From contig JBCBET010000001.1 in assembly GCA_038528385.1 (NCBI GenBank), positions 434,001 through 498,000 on the forward strand: a stretch of DNA of 64,000 nucleotides, in the 5' to 3' direction. Position numbers and translations under genes: made by a program. This stretch comes from Shimia_B sp038528385 (GTDB lineage Bacteria > Pseudomonadota > Alphaproteobacteria > Rhodobacterales > Rhodobacteraceae). Below the pieces are notes generated by a model. That model was not told where the DNA came from. It ran no database searches and worked only from the letters and a program-made list of their open reading frames with translations. The number at the start of each line of letters is the position of its first letter. Positions within the stretch are counted from its first letter, which is position 1. Shown here one piece after another: positions 8,646-17,725 of the stretch.

Positions 8646-9799
8646 TGACACTGCGCGATGAGCTTCTGGAGGAAGGCCTTGCCCGCCTCGAACTGCGCCA
8701 CTGTGATGTACTCGTTGGGCTGGTGCGCGAGCGCGATGTCGCCCGGACCGCAGATGACAGTGCTGAAGCCGCCCGCCTGGAACCAGCCGCCATCGGTGCC
8801 GTAGGCGACGACCTGCTCGCCATTGTCGCCCGTGATCCGGCGCACGAGCTCTTCGGCGGGCCCGTTTGGCTCGGGGCTCACGCCCGGCCCGGGGGCGAGC
8901 ATCCGGCAGGTGACGCCCGCGGCGGGGTGCACGGCCTTCACCTCTGCATCCACCGCGTCGCAGAACGCCTTGAAATCCTTGAAATGTCGCCCGTCCATCT
9001 CCGAGGGCACGTTGCGCACGTCCACGCTGAAGGAGCAGTCCCGCGCAGTGATGTTGTGCGCGGTGCCGCCATTGAGCATGCCCACGTGGAGCGTGGTGTA
9101 GGGCGGATCGAAGAGCGCATCGTCGGGATGGACGGGTTTTGCGCGGTTCTCGTCTGAGCGCTGGCGTAGCCACTCCACGAGACGCGCGGCCACCATGGTG
9201 GCGCTCACGCCCTCATGCATCTTCGAGGAGTGGACCTCGTAGCCGCGCACATCGACGAAGCAGGCGTCACAGCTCTTGTGGCCGCTGACGACGCGCATGC
9301 CCGTGGGCTCGCCCACGATGACCGCCTCCGCCAGGGGCAGTTTCTCCTTCATGGCAGCCACCAGCGGCCGCGCGCCGAGGAGGCCCACCTCCTCGTCATA
9401 GCTGAAGGCCAGCTGGATGGGCCGCCTGAGCGACTTCATCTGCGGGACAGCGGCGAGCGCGAGCGCCACGAAACCCTTCATATCCGTCGTGCCGCGGCCG
9501 TAGAGCTTCCCGTCCTTCTCGGTCACGGTCCAGGGATCGGTCACCCAGTCCTGCCCGTCCACCGGCACCACGTCGGTATGGCCCGAAAGCACGATGCCAC
9601 CCGGCTCCTCCGGCCCGATATGGGCGAAGAGCGAGGCCTTCTCCCCCGTCTCGTCATAGTCGCGGTGGCAGGAGATGCCGTGGCCGTCGAGGTAGTCTTC
9701 CACGAAATCGATGAGCGGGAGGTTCGTGTCGCGGCTCACCGTGGGGAACGCGATGAGACGATCGAGCATGTCGCGCGCGGTCAAGGTCATGGCTGGCAT
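8642..9799 (-). CDS. argE: Acetylornithine deacetylase
   Basis: A 385-residue M20A peptidase-family enzyme matching ArgE, which hydrolyses N-acetyl-L-ornithine to ornithine in arginine synthesis. Metal ligands: His74 and Asp76 in SGHTDVVPVDG, Asp106 in GRGTTDMKGF, and the Glu136-Glu137 pair in SYDEEVGLLGA. The segment VISGHKSCDA-like region and IAFPTVSRDTNLPLIDF N-terminus agree with ArgE proper more than with DapE. Methionine 4 is an alternative start. Its last codons overlap the DsbA-like gene. Rhodobacterales usually also carry argJ, so ArgE may be partly redundant; related desuccinylase activity cannot be excluded. Confidence 0.88.
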   Translation of the reverse strand: MPAMTLTARDMLDRLIAFPTVSRDTNLPLIDFVEDYLDGHGISCHRDYDETGEKASLFAHIGPEEPGGIVLSGHTDVVPVDGQDWVTDPWTVTEKDGKLYGRGTTDMKGFVALALAAVPQMKSLRRPIQLAFSYDEEVGLLGARPLVAAMKEKLPLAEAVIVGEPTGMRVVSGHKSCDACFVDVRGYEVHSSKMHEGVSATMVAARLVEWLRQRSDENRAKPVHPDDALFDPPYTTLHVGMLNGGTAHNITARDCSFSVDVRNVPSEMDGRHFKDFKAFCDAVDAEVKAVHPAAGVTCRMLAPGPGVSPEPNGPAEELVRRITGDNGEQVVAYGTDGGWFQAGGFSTVICGPGDIALAHQPNEYITVAQFEAGKAFLQKLIAQCQ

Positions 9800-9861
9800 G
9801 GTGGCAGCATCCGCTGTGAGTTCAAGAAAAGCGCCGTCCCGAGCCTCCGCCCGCGACGCGG

Positions 9862-9886
9862 GAGGCCCCGGGTCAGGCCCGGGGCG
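9862..9886 (+). repeat. Intergenic GC-rich palindromic repeat, family 1, copy 1
   Basis: A 25-base element starting GAGGCCCCGGGTCAGGCC and ending GGGGCG that can fold with GCCCCGGG pairing to CCCGGGGC. It sits between the argE start and the stop of the ABC ATPase. The same unit recurs at 13755, 13797, 18656 and, degenerate, at 18736, always outside genes. It lacks a U-tract, so it is not a standard terminator. It behaves like a REP-type repeat. Confidence 0.75.
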
Positions 9887-9892
9887 CGGCGA

Positions 9893-11740
9893 TCACGTGG
9901 CACGTGCGTACCCGGCCCATTCCCCCTGGAGCACGAGGTGGCCGGGCGACACCTCGTCATATTCCGAGGGCGCGGGCTCGTAATCGATGGGGTGAATCGG
10001 CGACGGGATCGGGCGGAAATTCAGATCCCGCTCGCTCTTGCGCTTCGTGGGGTCTGCCACGGGCACGGCCTTGAGCAGGCTCTGCGTGTACTGGTGTTGC
10101 GGGTCCTCGAAGACGGCGCGGCGCGGCCCGATCTCCACGATGCGGCCCAGATACATGACGCCCACCATGTGGCTCACGCGCTCCACCACGGCCATGTCGT
10201 GGCTGATGAAGAGCATGGAAATGCCGAGCTCCGCCTGAAGCTCCATGAGCAGGTTGAGGACCTGCGCCTGCACGCTCACATCGAGCGCGCTCACGGCCTC
10301 GTCAGCGACGATGAGCTTGGGGTTCACGGCGAGGGCGCGGGCGATGGCCACGCGCTGCCGCTGGCCGCCCGAGAGCTCGTGGGGGAAGCGGCGCATGAAG
10401 CTCCTCGGCAGCTCCACCCGGTCGAAGAGCTCCGCCACGCGATCGGCCTTGGCCTGCCCGCTCAGCATCCCGTAATTGTCAATCGGTTCAGCGACTTGGT
10501 CGGCGAGCTGCATCTGCGGATTGAGCGACGCGAAGGGATCCTGAAAGATCATCTGCATGTCCTTGCGCGCCTGCCGCAGCTCCTCCTCCGAAAGCGCGAT
10601 GACATCGACGCCGTCGAGCCGCACTTCGCCTGAAAGCGGCTCCACGAGCCGCAGGAGCGCGCGCCCGCAGGAGGACTTTCCGCAGCCCGACTCGCCCACG
10701 AGCGAGAGCGTCTGCCCTTTCTTGATCGAAAAACTCACGTCTTCGACCGCGTGCACGTTGGCCACCGTCCGCCGAAAGAAGCCGCCCTTCACCGGAAACC
10801 GCGTGACGAGATTGCGCACGTCGAGCAGCACCGTCTCCTGCCCCGGGATCGGCAGGACCTCGCTCTCTCCGCTGCCGAGGAGCTTCATGGGCTCGGGCAG
10901 GTCCTTGCCCGTCATCTCGCCCAGCCGTGGCACAGCCGCGAGGAGCGCCTGCGTGTAAGGGTGCTGCGGGCGGGCGAAGATTTCGGCCACCGGCCCCTCC
11001 TCCACCTTCTCACCGCGGAACATCACGACGACGCGGTCGGCCATCTGCGCCACGACGCTCATGTCGTGGGTGATGAACATCACCGCCGTCCCCGTCTCGC
11101 GCTTGAGCCGGTCGATGAGCGCGAGGATCTCGGCTTGGATCGTGACGTCGAGCGCCGTGGTGGGCTCGTCGGCGATCAGGAGCTTGGGCTCGCAGGCCAG
11201 CGCCATGGCGATCACGACGCGCTGCCGCATGCCGCCCGAAAGCTCGTGGGGATACTGCGTAAGGCGTCGCTCGGGCTCTGGAATGCGGACCTGCTTGAGG
11301 AGCTCGAGCGCGCGCGCCTTGGCGGCCTCCTTCGAGAGCCCCTTGTGAACGATGAGGCCCTCGGTGAGCTGCCGCTCCACCGTGAAGACCGGATTGAGCG
11401 AGGTCATGGGCTCCTGGAAGATCATCCCGATCTCATTGCCCCGCAGGCCGCGCATGGACATGAGCGAGCGCTTCGCCATGTCCTCGGGGCCTTTGCCGCG
11501 GTCGAAGAGAAGCTGGCCGTTCGTGATATCGCCACCGCCGAACTCCACGAGGCGCATGAGCGAGAGCGAGGAAACCGATTTGCCCGAGCCCGACTCGCCC
11601 ACCACGCAGACCGTCTCGCCCGGATTGATCGTGAAGCTGACGTCCTTGACCCCCACCACGGGGCCGTCCTTTGTCTGGAATTCCACTCGAAGGTTGCGGA
11701 TGTCGGCGACCGGTGTCTGGTCGGATGTCTGATCGAGCAT
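9893..11740 (-). CDS. Peptide ABC transporter, fused double ATP-binding protein
   Basis: A 615-residue protein with two complete ABC ATPase halves, like GsiA/YejF or a DppD-DppF fusion. The first half has Walker A GESGSGKS (48-55), signature ELSGGMRQR and Walker B LIADEPTTALD; the second has GESGCGKS near residue 350, ELSGGQRQR and IVADEAVSALD. The oligopeptide-family C-terminal extension follows each half (QHPYTQALL, QHQYTQSLL). It energises import of peptides with the binding protein and permeases encoded divergently at 12016-16481. The 275-base gap between the two start codons probably carries both promoters; I could not pick out a convincing operator there. Confidence 0.93.
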   Translation of the reverse strand: MLDQTSDQTPVADIRNLRVEFQTKDGPVVGVKDVSFTINPGETVCVVGESGSGKSVSSLSLMRLVEFGGGDITNGQLLFDRGKGPEDMAKRSLMSMRGLRGNEIGMIFQEPMTSLNPVFTVERQLTEGLIVHKGLSKEAAKARALELLKQVRIPEPERRLTQYPHELSGGMRQRVVIAMALACEPKLLIADEPTTALDVTIQAEILALIDRLKRETGTAVMFITHDMSVVAQMADRVVVMFRGEKVEEGPVAEIFARPQHPYTQALLAAVPRLGEMTGKDLPEPMKLLGSGESEVLPIPGQETVLLDVRNLVTRFPVKGGFFRRTVANVHAVEDVSFSIKKGQTLSLVGESGCGKSSCGRALLRLVEPLSGEVRLDGVDVIALSEEELRQARKDMQMIFQDPFASLNPQMQLADQVAEPIDNYGMLSGQAKADRVAELFDRVELPRSFMRRFPHELSGGQRQRVAIARALAVNPKLIVADEAVSALDVSVQAQVLNLLMELQAELGISMLFISHDMAVVERVSHMVGVMYLGRIVEIGPRRAVFEDPQHQYTQSLLKAVPVADPTKRKSERDLNFRPIPSPIHPIDYEPAPSEYDEVSPGHLVLQGEWAGYARAT

Positions 11741-12015
11741 GGTCCCTCCCCAAGCGTTGTGTGAGCGTGGCGGCGCTTTGCCCGGCTGTCAAACAGCTCC
11801 CCGGCGCTTCCGCGCGCAAATCAGGCAAAAGGTGAAAAATCAGCCGCTTGTCCCGAGGCAATGCTTGCAATCGCAGGAAAAGCGGGGCGTCATGATGGCA
11901 TGAGTGTCATGGGGGACCCTGCCATCGCGACCACGGGCGCATCTTTCGATGCAGCGCTTTGCGGTGGCAACACGAGCGGGGCCCGCGCGGCACGACAACC
12001 AACCGGGAGTTAGAA

Positions 12016-13734
12016 ATGACCTTGAAATCCGCCCTCTTGGGTGCGGCCGCCGCCGTGGCGTTCGCGCCGGCAGCCTTCGCCGAACGCGGTTCGGACGGCG
12101 AAGTGCGCATCATCTACTGGCAGGCGCCATCGATCCTCAATCCGTTCCTCTCCGGGGGCACGAAGGACGTGGAATCCGCCTCCATGATCATCGAGCCGCT
12201 CGCCCGCTACAACGAGCGCGGCGAACTCGTCCCCTGGCTCGTCACCGAGGTGCCCACCGTCGACAATGGCGGCGTGAGCGAAGACCTGACCTCGATCACC
12301 TGGAACATCACGCCGGGCCTCACCTGGTCGGACGGCACGCCCTTCACCTCCGCGGACGTGGAATTCACCTATCGCTACTGCACCGACCCCGAGGGCGGCT
12401 GCGCGCAGGTGACGAAGTTCGAAGGCGTCGAGAGCGTCGAGACGCCCGATGACCTCACCGTGGTCGTGAACTTCTCCGGCCCAACGCCGAACCCCTACGG
12501 CCCCTTCGTGGGCGGTGAGAGCCCGATCCTGCAGGCGGCGCAATTCGCTGACTGCGTGGGTGCGGCGGCCTCGACCTGCACCGAAGAGAACTTCAACCCC
12601 ATCGGCACCGGCCCCTTCGTCGTCACGGATTTCAAACCCAATGACGTGATCACGATGGAAGCCAACCCGAACTACCGCGACCCGGCGAAGCCTGCCTTCG
12701 CCCGCGTGACGTTCAAGGGCGGTGGCGACGCGACGGCCGCAGGCCGCGCTGTTATGGAAACGGGTGAGTTCGACTACGCCTGGAACCTCCAGCTCGCGCC
12801 CGACGTGATCGCGCAGATGGAAGAAGGCGGCATGGGCACGCCCGTGGCGGGCTTCGGCCCCCTCGTGGAGCGCATCATGCTCAACAACTCCAACCCCGAT
12901 CCCGCGCGCGGCGAGCTTCGGTCGGTGAAGGACGACCCCACCGGCGGCTCCGAGCATCCGTTCCTCGGCGATCCGGCGGTCTACAATGCCATGTCCATGG
13001 CCATCGACCGGCCGCTCCTCGTGGAAATCGGCTACGGCCAGGCGGGCCGCGTCACCTGCAACTGGGTCCCCGCCCCTGCCGCGTTCAACTCCGACGCGCT
13101 GACCTGCGATGTGCAGGACATCGAGGGCGCCAACGCCATGCTCGATGAAGCGGGCTACATGGACACCGACGGCGACGGCATCCGCGAGACGCCCGACGGC
13201 GTGCCGATGACCATCCTCTACCAGACCTCCACGAACGCCGTCCGCCAGGACTTCCAGGCGCTCATCAAGGAATGGTGGAGCCAGATCGGGATCGAGACCG
13301 AGCTCAGGAACGTCAACGCCTCCGTCTTCTTCGGCGGTGACCCGGGCTCGCCCGACACCTTCCAGAAGTTCTACGCGGACGTGGAGATGTACGCCAACAC
13401 GTTCAACGGCACCGATCCGCAGGCCTATCTGGGCAACGCGCTCTGCGACAAGGCCCCGCGGCCCGAGACGCAGTGGCAGGGTGAGAACATCACGCGCTTC
13501 TGCCTGCCGGAATACGACGCGCTCCACGCCGAGCTTCAGGCCACCGCGGGCCTCGAAGAGCGCGCGCGCATCGGCCGTGAGCTCAATGACCTGGCGGTGA
13601 CGAACGGCAAGATGATCCCGCTCGTCCACCGTGGTCGCCTGTCGGCCCATGCCAACACGCTGGGCGGCGTTGTCCTCAACGTCTGGGACAGCGAGCTCTG
13701 GAACGTGGCCGACTGGCACCGCACCGACGGGTAA
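12016..13734 (+). CDS. Peptide/oligopeptide ABC transporter, periplasmic substrate-binding protein
   Basis: A 572-residue extracellular solute-binding protein of family 5. A Sec signal peptide (MTLKSALLGAAAA..., cleavage after AFA near residue 22) leads to the family motif region LTWSDGTPFTSADVEFTY and the C-terminal lobe. ATG 12016 has GGGAG seven bases upstream and gives the expected signal peptide; the frame is open further upstream but without homology. Two Cys in residues 120-140 may form a disulfide. Cluster 5 proteins bind di- to oligopeptides, opines or glycosides, so the ligand is uncertain. It heads a plus-strand run with a LysE-like gene and both permeases. Confidence 0.93.
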   Translation: MTLKSALLGAAAAVAFAPAAFAERGSDGEVRIIYWQAPSILNPFLSGGTKDVESASMIIEPLARYNERGELVPWLVTEVPTVDNGGVSEDLTSITWNITPGLTWSDGTPFTSADVEFTYRYCTDPEGGCAQVTKFEGVESVETPDDLTVVVNFSGPTPNPYGPFVGGESPILQAAQFADCVGAAASTCTEENFNPIGTGPFVVTDFKPNDVITMEANPNYRDPAKPAFARVTFKGGGDATAAGRAVMETGEFDYAWNLQLAPDVIAQMEEGGMGTPVAGFGPLVERIMLNNSNPDPARGELRSVKDDPTGGSEHPFLGDPAVYNAMSMAIDRPLLVEIGYGQAGRVTCNWVPAPAAFNSDALTCDVQDIEGANAMLDEAGYMDTDGDGIRETPDGVPMTILYQTSTNAVRQDFQALIKEWWSQIGIETELRNVNASVFFGGDPGSPDTFQKFYADVEMYANTFNGTDPQAYLGNALCDKAPRPETQWQGENITRFCLPEYDALHAELQATAGLEERARIGRELNDLAVTNGKMIPLVHRGRLSAHANTLGGVVLNVWDSELWNVADWHRTDG

Positions 13735-13754
13735 CGCCCGCCGCACGCACCTCA

Positions 13755-13780
13755 CGCCCCGGACCCCGATCCGGGGCCTC
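13755..13780 (-). repeat. Intergenic palindromic repeat, family 1, copy 2 (inverted)
   Basis: Reverse-complement version of the family 1 unit (reads GAGGCCCCGGATCGGGG then TCCGGGGCG on the minus strand). It faces copy 3 at 13797, separated by 16 bases, forming a head-to-head pair as in BIME-type REP clusters. The pair lies between the ABC binding-protein gene and the LysE-like gene. Confidence 0.75.
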
Positions 13781-13796
13781 CGCCAGAACGCTGGTA

Positions 13797-13821
13797 GAGG
13801 CCCCGGGTCACGCCCGGGGCG
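13797..13821 (+). repeat. Intergenic palindromic repeat, family 1, copy 3
   Basis: GAGGCCCCGGGTCACGCC then CGGGGCG, differing by one base from copy 1. Together with copy 2 it forms an inverted pair in the 121-base gap upstream of the LysE-like gene. In a transcript the pair would fold into one long or two short hairpins and could shield the 3' end of the binding-protein mRNA, as REP elements do in other ABC importer operons; that role is inference. Confidence 0.75.
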
Positions 13822-13855
13822 TGGATTTCTTCCACGACACACATCACGCAGGCCC

Positions 13856-14464
13856 ATGCAAACCGAGCTCGTCCTCGCATTCCTCATCGTATTCACGCTC
13901 GATAGCGTGTCGCCCGGCCCGGCCGTGGCGGCGGTGATGGCGCGGGCGGCGGCGCGCGGCGTGACGCGGACACTGCCCTTTGTCACCGGGCTCGTCGTGG
14001 GCGATCTCGTCCTGCTCTTCCTCGCGCTGGCTGGCCTTGCCGCACTGGCACAGGCCATGGGCCCGGCCTTCGCCGTCATCAAGTGGGCCGGCGTAGCCTA
14101 TCTTCTCTACATGGCATGGCAGCTCTGGCGCGCGGCGCCGGGGGCTACAGACGCAGGCTCCGGCGCTGACGCCGAGGGCGGCTTCTGGATCGGCGCGCTC
14201 CTGCCCCTCGGAAATCCCAAGGCCATCGGCTTCTACGTCGCGATACTTCCCTCCGTCTTCGACACTGGCGGGCTGAGCTGGCCCACGATCGGCGCGCTTG
14301 TGGCCATCGTCGTTCTCGTCTGGTGGGCCGTCCTTGCCGCCTACGCCCTGCTCGCCGCGCAAGCCCGCCGGCTCGCGACGGGGCCCACGGGCCTTCGCCT
14401 TCTCAATCGCGCCTCGGCCCTCGGGCTCACCGGCGCCGCCGCCACGATCGCCGTCCGCCAATGA
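13856..14464 (+). CDS. LysE/RhtB-family amino-acid exporter
   Basis: A 202-residue membrane protein with about six hydrophobic segments, of the LysE/RhtB translocator family. The N-terminal signature DSVSPGPAVAAVMARAAARG and the later LPLGNPKAIGFYVAILP are family hallmarks. Such proteins export amino acids or related metabolites with proton exchange. It sits between the binding protein and permease genes of a peptide importer, 23 bases before the first permease, so it is probably co-transcribed; export of excess amino acids released from imported peptides would make sense but is inference. A head-to-head REP-like pair lies just upstream. Confidence 0.9.
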   Translation: MQTELVLAFLIVFTLDSVSPGPAVAAVMARAAARGVTRTLPFVTGLVVGDLVLLFLALAGLAALAQAMGPAFAVIKWAGVAYLLYMAWQLWRAAPGATDAGSGADAEGGFWIGALLPLGNPKAIGFYVAILPSVFDTGGLSWPTIGALVAIVVLVWWAVLAAYALLAAQARRLATGPTGLRLLNRASALGLTGAAATIAVRQ

Positions 14465-14486
14465 GTCCTGCCAGGAAGGCCCTGCC

Positions 14487-15494
14487 ATGCTGACCTACAC
14501 GATCAGACGCCTCGTCCTCGCCGTCCCCACGCTCTTCTTCATCTCGCTCGTCATTTTCGGGCTGCTCGAGCTCGCGCCAGGCGATCCCATGGCGCAGGTG
14601 CCGCTCACCGTACCCGCGGAAGTAAAGGAGCAGATGCGCGAAGCCCTCGGCGTGGGACAGCCCATCTGGATCAGCTTCCCGAAATGGCTCTACCAGTTCT
14701 TCGTGGTCGAGCCGCAGGTGATGATCGACAACTATCTCGGCACCTCGTTCAGCGAGGGGCAGTTTCGCGCGATCTCCTGGCAGACGCGCTCCCCGGTGAT
14801 GGACATCGTCGTCCAGCGCCTGCCGCAGACGCTCTGGGTCGTGGGGGTGGCCTATATCGTGGGCTTCGCCATCGCGATCCCGGTGGGCATCTATTCCGCC
14901 TACCGCCAGTACTCGCTCTTCGACAACTTGGGCACCTTCGTCACCATGGTGGGCTTTTCCGTGCCGCCGTTCTTCTCGGGCGTGCTCGTCATCGTGATCT
15001 TCTCGGTGCAGCTGGGCTGGTTCCCGTCGATCTATGACACGACGCTGGTGGTGAATTCATGGGAGACATTCGTCCGCCAACTCAACCAGATGTTCTTGCC
15101 GGTCATGGTGCTGGCGCTTCAGATCACGAGCCAGACGAGCCGCTTCATGCGCTCCTCCATGCTCGACAATCTCAACCAGGACTACGTGCGCACGGCCCGC
15201 GCCAAGGGGCTGCGCGAGCGCTCCGTCGTCATGACCCACGTCCTGCGCAATTCGATGATCCCCGTCGTCACCGTCATGGCGCTCAGCGTGCCGCAAATCT
15301 TCGGCGGAGCGATCATCACCGAGCAGGTCTTCAAGGTGAACGGGATCGGCCAGCTTCTGATCACCGCCATCGAAGCCAACGATCTTCCCATGGTGCAGAC
15401 GCTGACCTTCATCTTCGCGGTGCTCATCGTCCTCTTCAACCTCATCGCAGACGTCCTCTACGGCCTGCTCGATCCCCGAATTAGGTATGATTGA
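14487..15494 (+). CDS. Peptide ABC transporter permease (DppB/OppB type)
   Basis: A 335-residue inner-membrane permease of the binding-protein-dependent family. N-terminal MLTYTIRRLVLAVPTLFFISLVIF is the typical DppB/OppB start; six membrane segments are apparent, with the EAA loop RTARAKGLRERSVVMTHVLR contacting the ATPase. ATG 14487 follows AGGAAGG weakly; the longer open frame upstream is the shadow of the LysE gene. It pairs with the DppC-like permease starting six bases downstream. Confidence 0.94.
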   Translation: MLTYTIRRLVLAVPTLFFISLVIFGLLELAPGDPMAQVPLTVPAEVKEQMREALGVGQPIWISFPKWLYQFFVVEPQVMIDNYLGTSFSEGQFRAISWQTRSPVMDIVVQRLPQTLWVVGVAYIVGFAIAIPVGIYSAYRQYSLFDNLGTFVTMVGFSVPPFFSGVLVIVIFSVQLGWFPSIYDTTLVVNSWETFVRQLNQMFLPVMVLALQITSQTSRFMRSSMLDNLNQDYVRTARAKGLRERSVVMTHVLRNSMIPVVTVMALSVPQIFGGAIITEQVFKVNGIGQLLITAIEANDLPMVQTLTFIFAVLIVLFNLIADVLYGLLDPRIRYD

Positions 15495-15500
15495 TCCGCT

Positions 15501-16481
15501 ATGACTGACGCCTCGCACAACACGCCGCTCGCCGATCCCGTCCCCACGACCGCCCCTAAGAGCCAGTGGGCCGAGGTCTGGAGCCAGTTCCGGCGGCACC
15601 GCGGCGCGATGGTCTCGCTCGCGATCCTCGCCATCATCGTCTTCGGGACCTTCCTCGGCCCGCTCGTCTGGCGCGCGGACCCGCAGGCGATCCCTTCAAC
15701 GCTCGACATGATCCAGCAGCGCGATGCGCGCCCGCTCTATGTCGCGCTCTGGGACAGCGGCGCCAAGATCCAGTGGGAAAACCCGCTCGGCACCGACAAC
15801 CTCGCCCGCGATAATCTCGCCCGGCTCATGTATGGGGGTCGTGTCTCCATCGCGGTGGGCCTCTTGGCCATGGCACTGTCCATCGTGCTCGGCGCGTTCA
15901 TCGGCGTGACGGCGGGCTATTTCCGCCGCCTCGATGCGCCGCTCATGCGCCTGACGGACCTCTTTCTTGCGCTGCCGCTCCTCCCGCTCATCCTTGTGGG
16001 GTCGCTCCTCTTCCGGGAGCCCTTGGCGGGCGTGTTCGGCATCGAGGGCGGCACCTTCGTCCTCATCGTCTCGCTCATCGGCATCACGAGCTGGATGCAG
16101 ACAGCGCGGATCGTGCGGGGCGACGTGCTGGCCCTCAAGGAGCGTGAGTTCGTCCTCGCGGCCCGCTCCGTCGGCACGAAGCCGGGTAAGCTCATCCTGC
16201 GCCACGTGCTGCCCAACGTGCTCTCGCCCATCATGGTCTCGGCCACGCTGGGCATCGCCACGGCCATCATCACCGAGAGCGCGCTCTCCTTCCTCGGGTT
16301 CGGGTTCCCGCCGGATTTCCCCACCTGGGGGCGGCTTCTGAATGACAGCGTGGACCGCATGGTGCTCTATCCCGAGCGCGTGCTTTGGCCCGGCCTGATG
16401 ATCTCGCTGACGGTGCTGTGCGTGAACTACCTGGGCGACGGGCTGCGCGACGCGCTCGATCCGCGGATTAGGGGCCGGTGA
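15501..16481 (+). CDS. Peptide ABC transporter permease (DppC/OppC type)
   Basis: A 326-residue DppC/OppC-like permease. It has an N-terminal cytosolic tail, a first membrane segment (MVSLAILAIIVFGTFLGPLVW), the family NPLGTDNLARDNLARLMYGGR segment and an EAA loop (ARSVGTKPGKLILRHVLP) followed by ALSFLGFGFPPDFPTWG, all typical. Together with the DppB-like partner it forms the channel for the divergent ATPase. The N-terminal loop has an insertion (IPSTLDMIQQRDARPLY) longer than in Escherichia coli DppC, seen in several alphaproteobacterial opine/peptide importers. Confidence 0.94.
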   Translation: MTDASHNTPLADPVPTTAPKSQWAEVWSQFRRHRGAMVSLAILAIIVFGTFLGPLVWRADPQAIPSTLDMIQQRDARPLYVALWDSGAKIQWENPLGTDNLARDNLARLMYGGRVSIAVGLLAMALSIVLGAFIGVTAGYFRRLDAPLMRLTDLFLALPLLPLILVGSLLFREPLAGVFGIEGGTFVLIVSLIGITSWMQTARIVRGDVLALKEREFVLAARSVGTKPGKLILRHVLPNVLSPIMVSATLGIATAIITESALSFLGFGFPPDFPTWGRLLNDSVDRMVLYPERVLWPGLMISLTVLCVNYLGDGLRDALDPRIRGR

Positions 16482-16562
16482 GAGAGGCCTTGCAACGGCC
16501 CGCCCCGGGACCGTACCAACGGGCACGGGACGGCAGTGAGGTCGGGTATGGAGGGATGTGAC

Positions 16563-16865
16563 ATGGTCCGCAGCGCGCTATTGACGGTGGCAATGCTAGG
16601 GCTCCTCGCCTGCGAGCCGCTGCCGCCCGGTGGGCCGGGCATGGGCGTTTCATCGCTGCCCGAAGAAGTGGTCGCCATCGCCGATCCGCGCTTCGTGGCC
16701 ACGGCGCGGCTTTTGGACGACGGGTGCTACTGGTACGAGCACTCCAACGTGGTGGAGACGACGCTCCTGCCCCTGCGGACGCCCGCCGGCAGCCCGATCT
16801 GCGCGCTCAGCCGCGAGGACAGAGAGGCCCGGGCGCTGGAAGCCGCCGCCGCTGGAGAAAGCTGA
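16563..16865 (+). CDS. Small lipoprotein, unknown function
   Basis: A 100-residue protein with a lipoprotein signal peptide ending LLGLLAC-type at Cys17 (ATG 16563; the open frame continues ten codons upstream to 16536). The mature part is acidic and has DGCYWYEHSNVVETTLLPLRTP, a compact segment with one further Cys pair. No enzyme motif is visible. It is followed after six bases by the convergent L,D-transpeptidase-like gene, so periplasmic or envelope context is plausible. Function unknown. Confidence 0.7.
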   Translation: MVRSALLTVAMLGLLACEPLPPGGPGMGVSSLPEEVVAIADPRFVATARLLDDGCYWYEHSNVVETTLLPLRTPAGSPICALSREDREARALEAAAAGES

Positions 16866-16871
16866 GCGGCC

Positions 16872-17579
16872 TCAGGCCTCCGCCGGGTAGAGGTGGGCCA
16901 TGGCGCCCGTCTCCACCTCGTCATAGAGCCCGATGATATGGGCCATGACCATCCGTACGCAGCCCGACGACGCGCGCCCGCCGATGGAGCGCGGCGAGGG
17001 CGTGCCGTGGATGCGCAGATAGGTGTCGCGCGCGCCGTCGAAGAGGTAGAACGCCCGCGCGCCGAGCGGGTTTGACGGCCCGCCATCCATCCCGTTCTCG
17101 TGCTGCTTGTAGACCTCGGGCTCCCGCTCGATCATCGCATCCGTTGGCCGCCAGGTGGGCCATTTGCGCTTGGCCCCGATGCGGAAGACCCCCGGCTCGT
17201 AGAGATCGCCCCGCGCGATCGCCACGCCGTAGCGCAGCGCGGTGCCGTCCCCGCGCACGAAATAAAGATAGCGCGCGATGGCATCCACATGGATGTCGCC
17301 GGGCGTCAGCCCGTCATTGGCCGCCACCACCGTGGGCAGGAAACGGGGATGAAAGCCCCACGGGTTGGAGGTGGCCGGGTCGTATTCGGCAGGGGTCACC
17401 CGCGCGTCCCAGGTGCTCCACATCGCGCGGTTCGACACCGGCGGGCGCGGCGCGGGCTCCTGAAGGAGCTCGGGCGCCTCGATCAGCGTGCCGTCCTCCT
17501 GCGCCAGAAGCGGCAGCGCCGGCGAGAAAAGCGCCGTGGTGGTCGCGATGAAATGGCGGCGGGTCAACATGCGCGTCAT
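16872..17579 (-). CDS. L,D-transpeptidase (YkuD domain), Tat-type leader
   Basis: A 235-residue exported protein. The N-terminus (LTRRHFIATTTALFS) has a twin-arginine pattern and a hydrophobic core ending LLAQ. The YkuD catalytic signature is complete: His191 in RIHGTPSP, SIGGRAS and Cys207 in SGCVRM. Such enzymes make 3-3 or lipoprotein crosslinks in peptidoglycan using the Cys thiolate. Methionine 4 is an equally good start. It is divergent from the amidinotransferase-like gene with 146 bases between. Confidence 0.9.
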   Translation of the reverse strand: MTRMLTRRHFIATTTALFSPALPLLAQEDGTLIEAPELLQEPAPRPPVSNRAMWSTWDARVTPAEYDPATSNPWGFHPRFLPTVVAANDGLTPGDIHVDAIARYLYFVRGDGTALRYGVAIARGDLYEPGVFRIGAKRKWPTWRPTDAMIEREPEVYKQHENGMDGGPSNPLGARAFYLFDGARDTYLRIHGTPSPRSIGGRASSGCVRMVMAHIIGLYDEVETGAMAHLYPAEA

Positions 17580-17725
17580 CCTTTTCGGTGCGCGGGCCCT
17601 GTCGCCGCGCGATTGCCTGAAAAATGCATGATCAGTGCCATTGGTTGCGATTCACGTCCGCGTCAAGCCGTCCCTCGTGCCGCAGGTGTTGCGCAGATGC
17701 GCCGCCCCGGTGTTCACTCGCACCC

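Noticed and set aside
11741..12015. A defined promoter pair in the divergent gap of the peptide importer
   Set aside because: Several weak TTG...-like hexamers occur, but none with a credible -10 at proper spacing; a claim would be guesswork.
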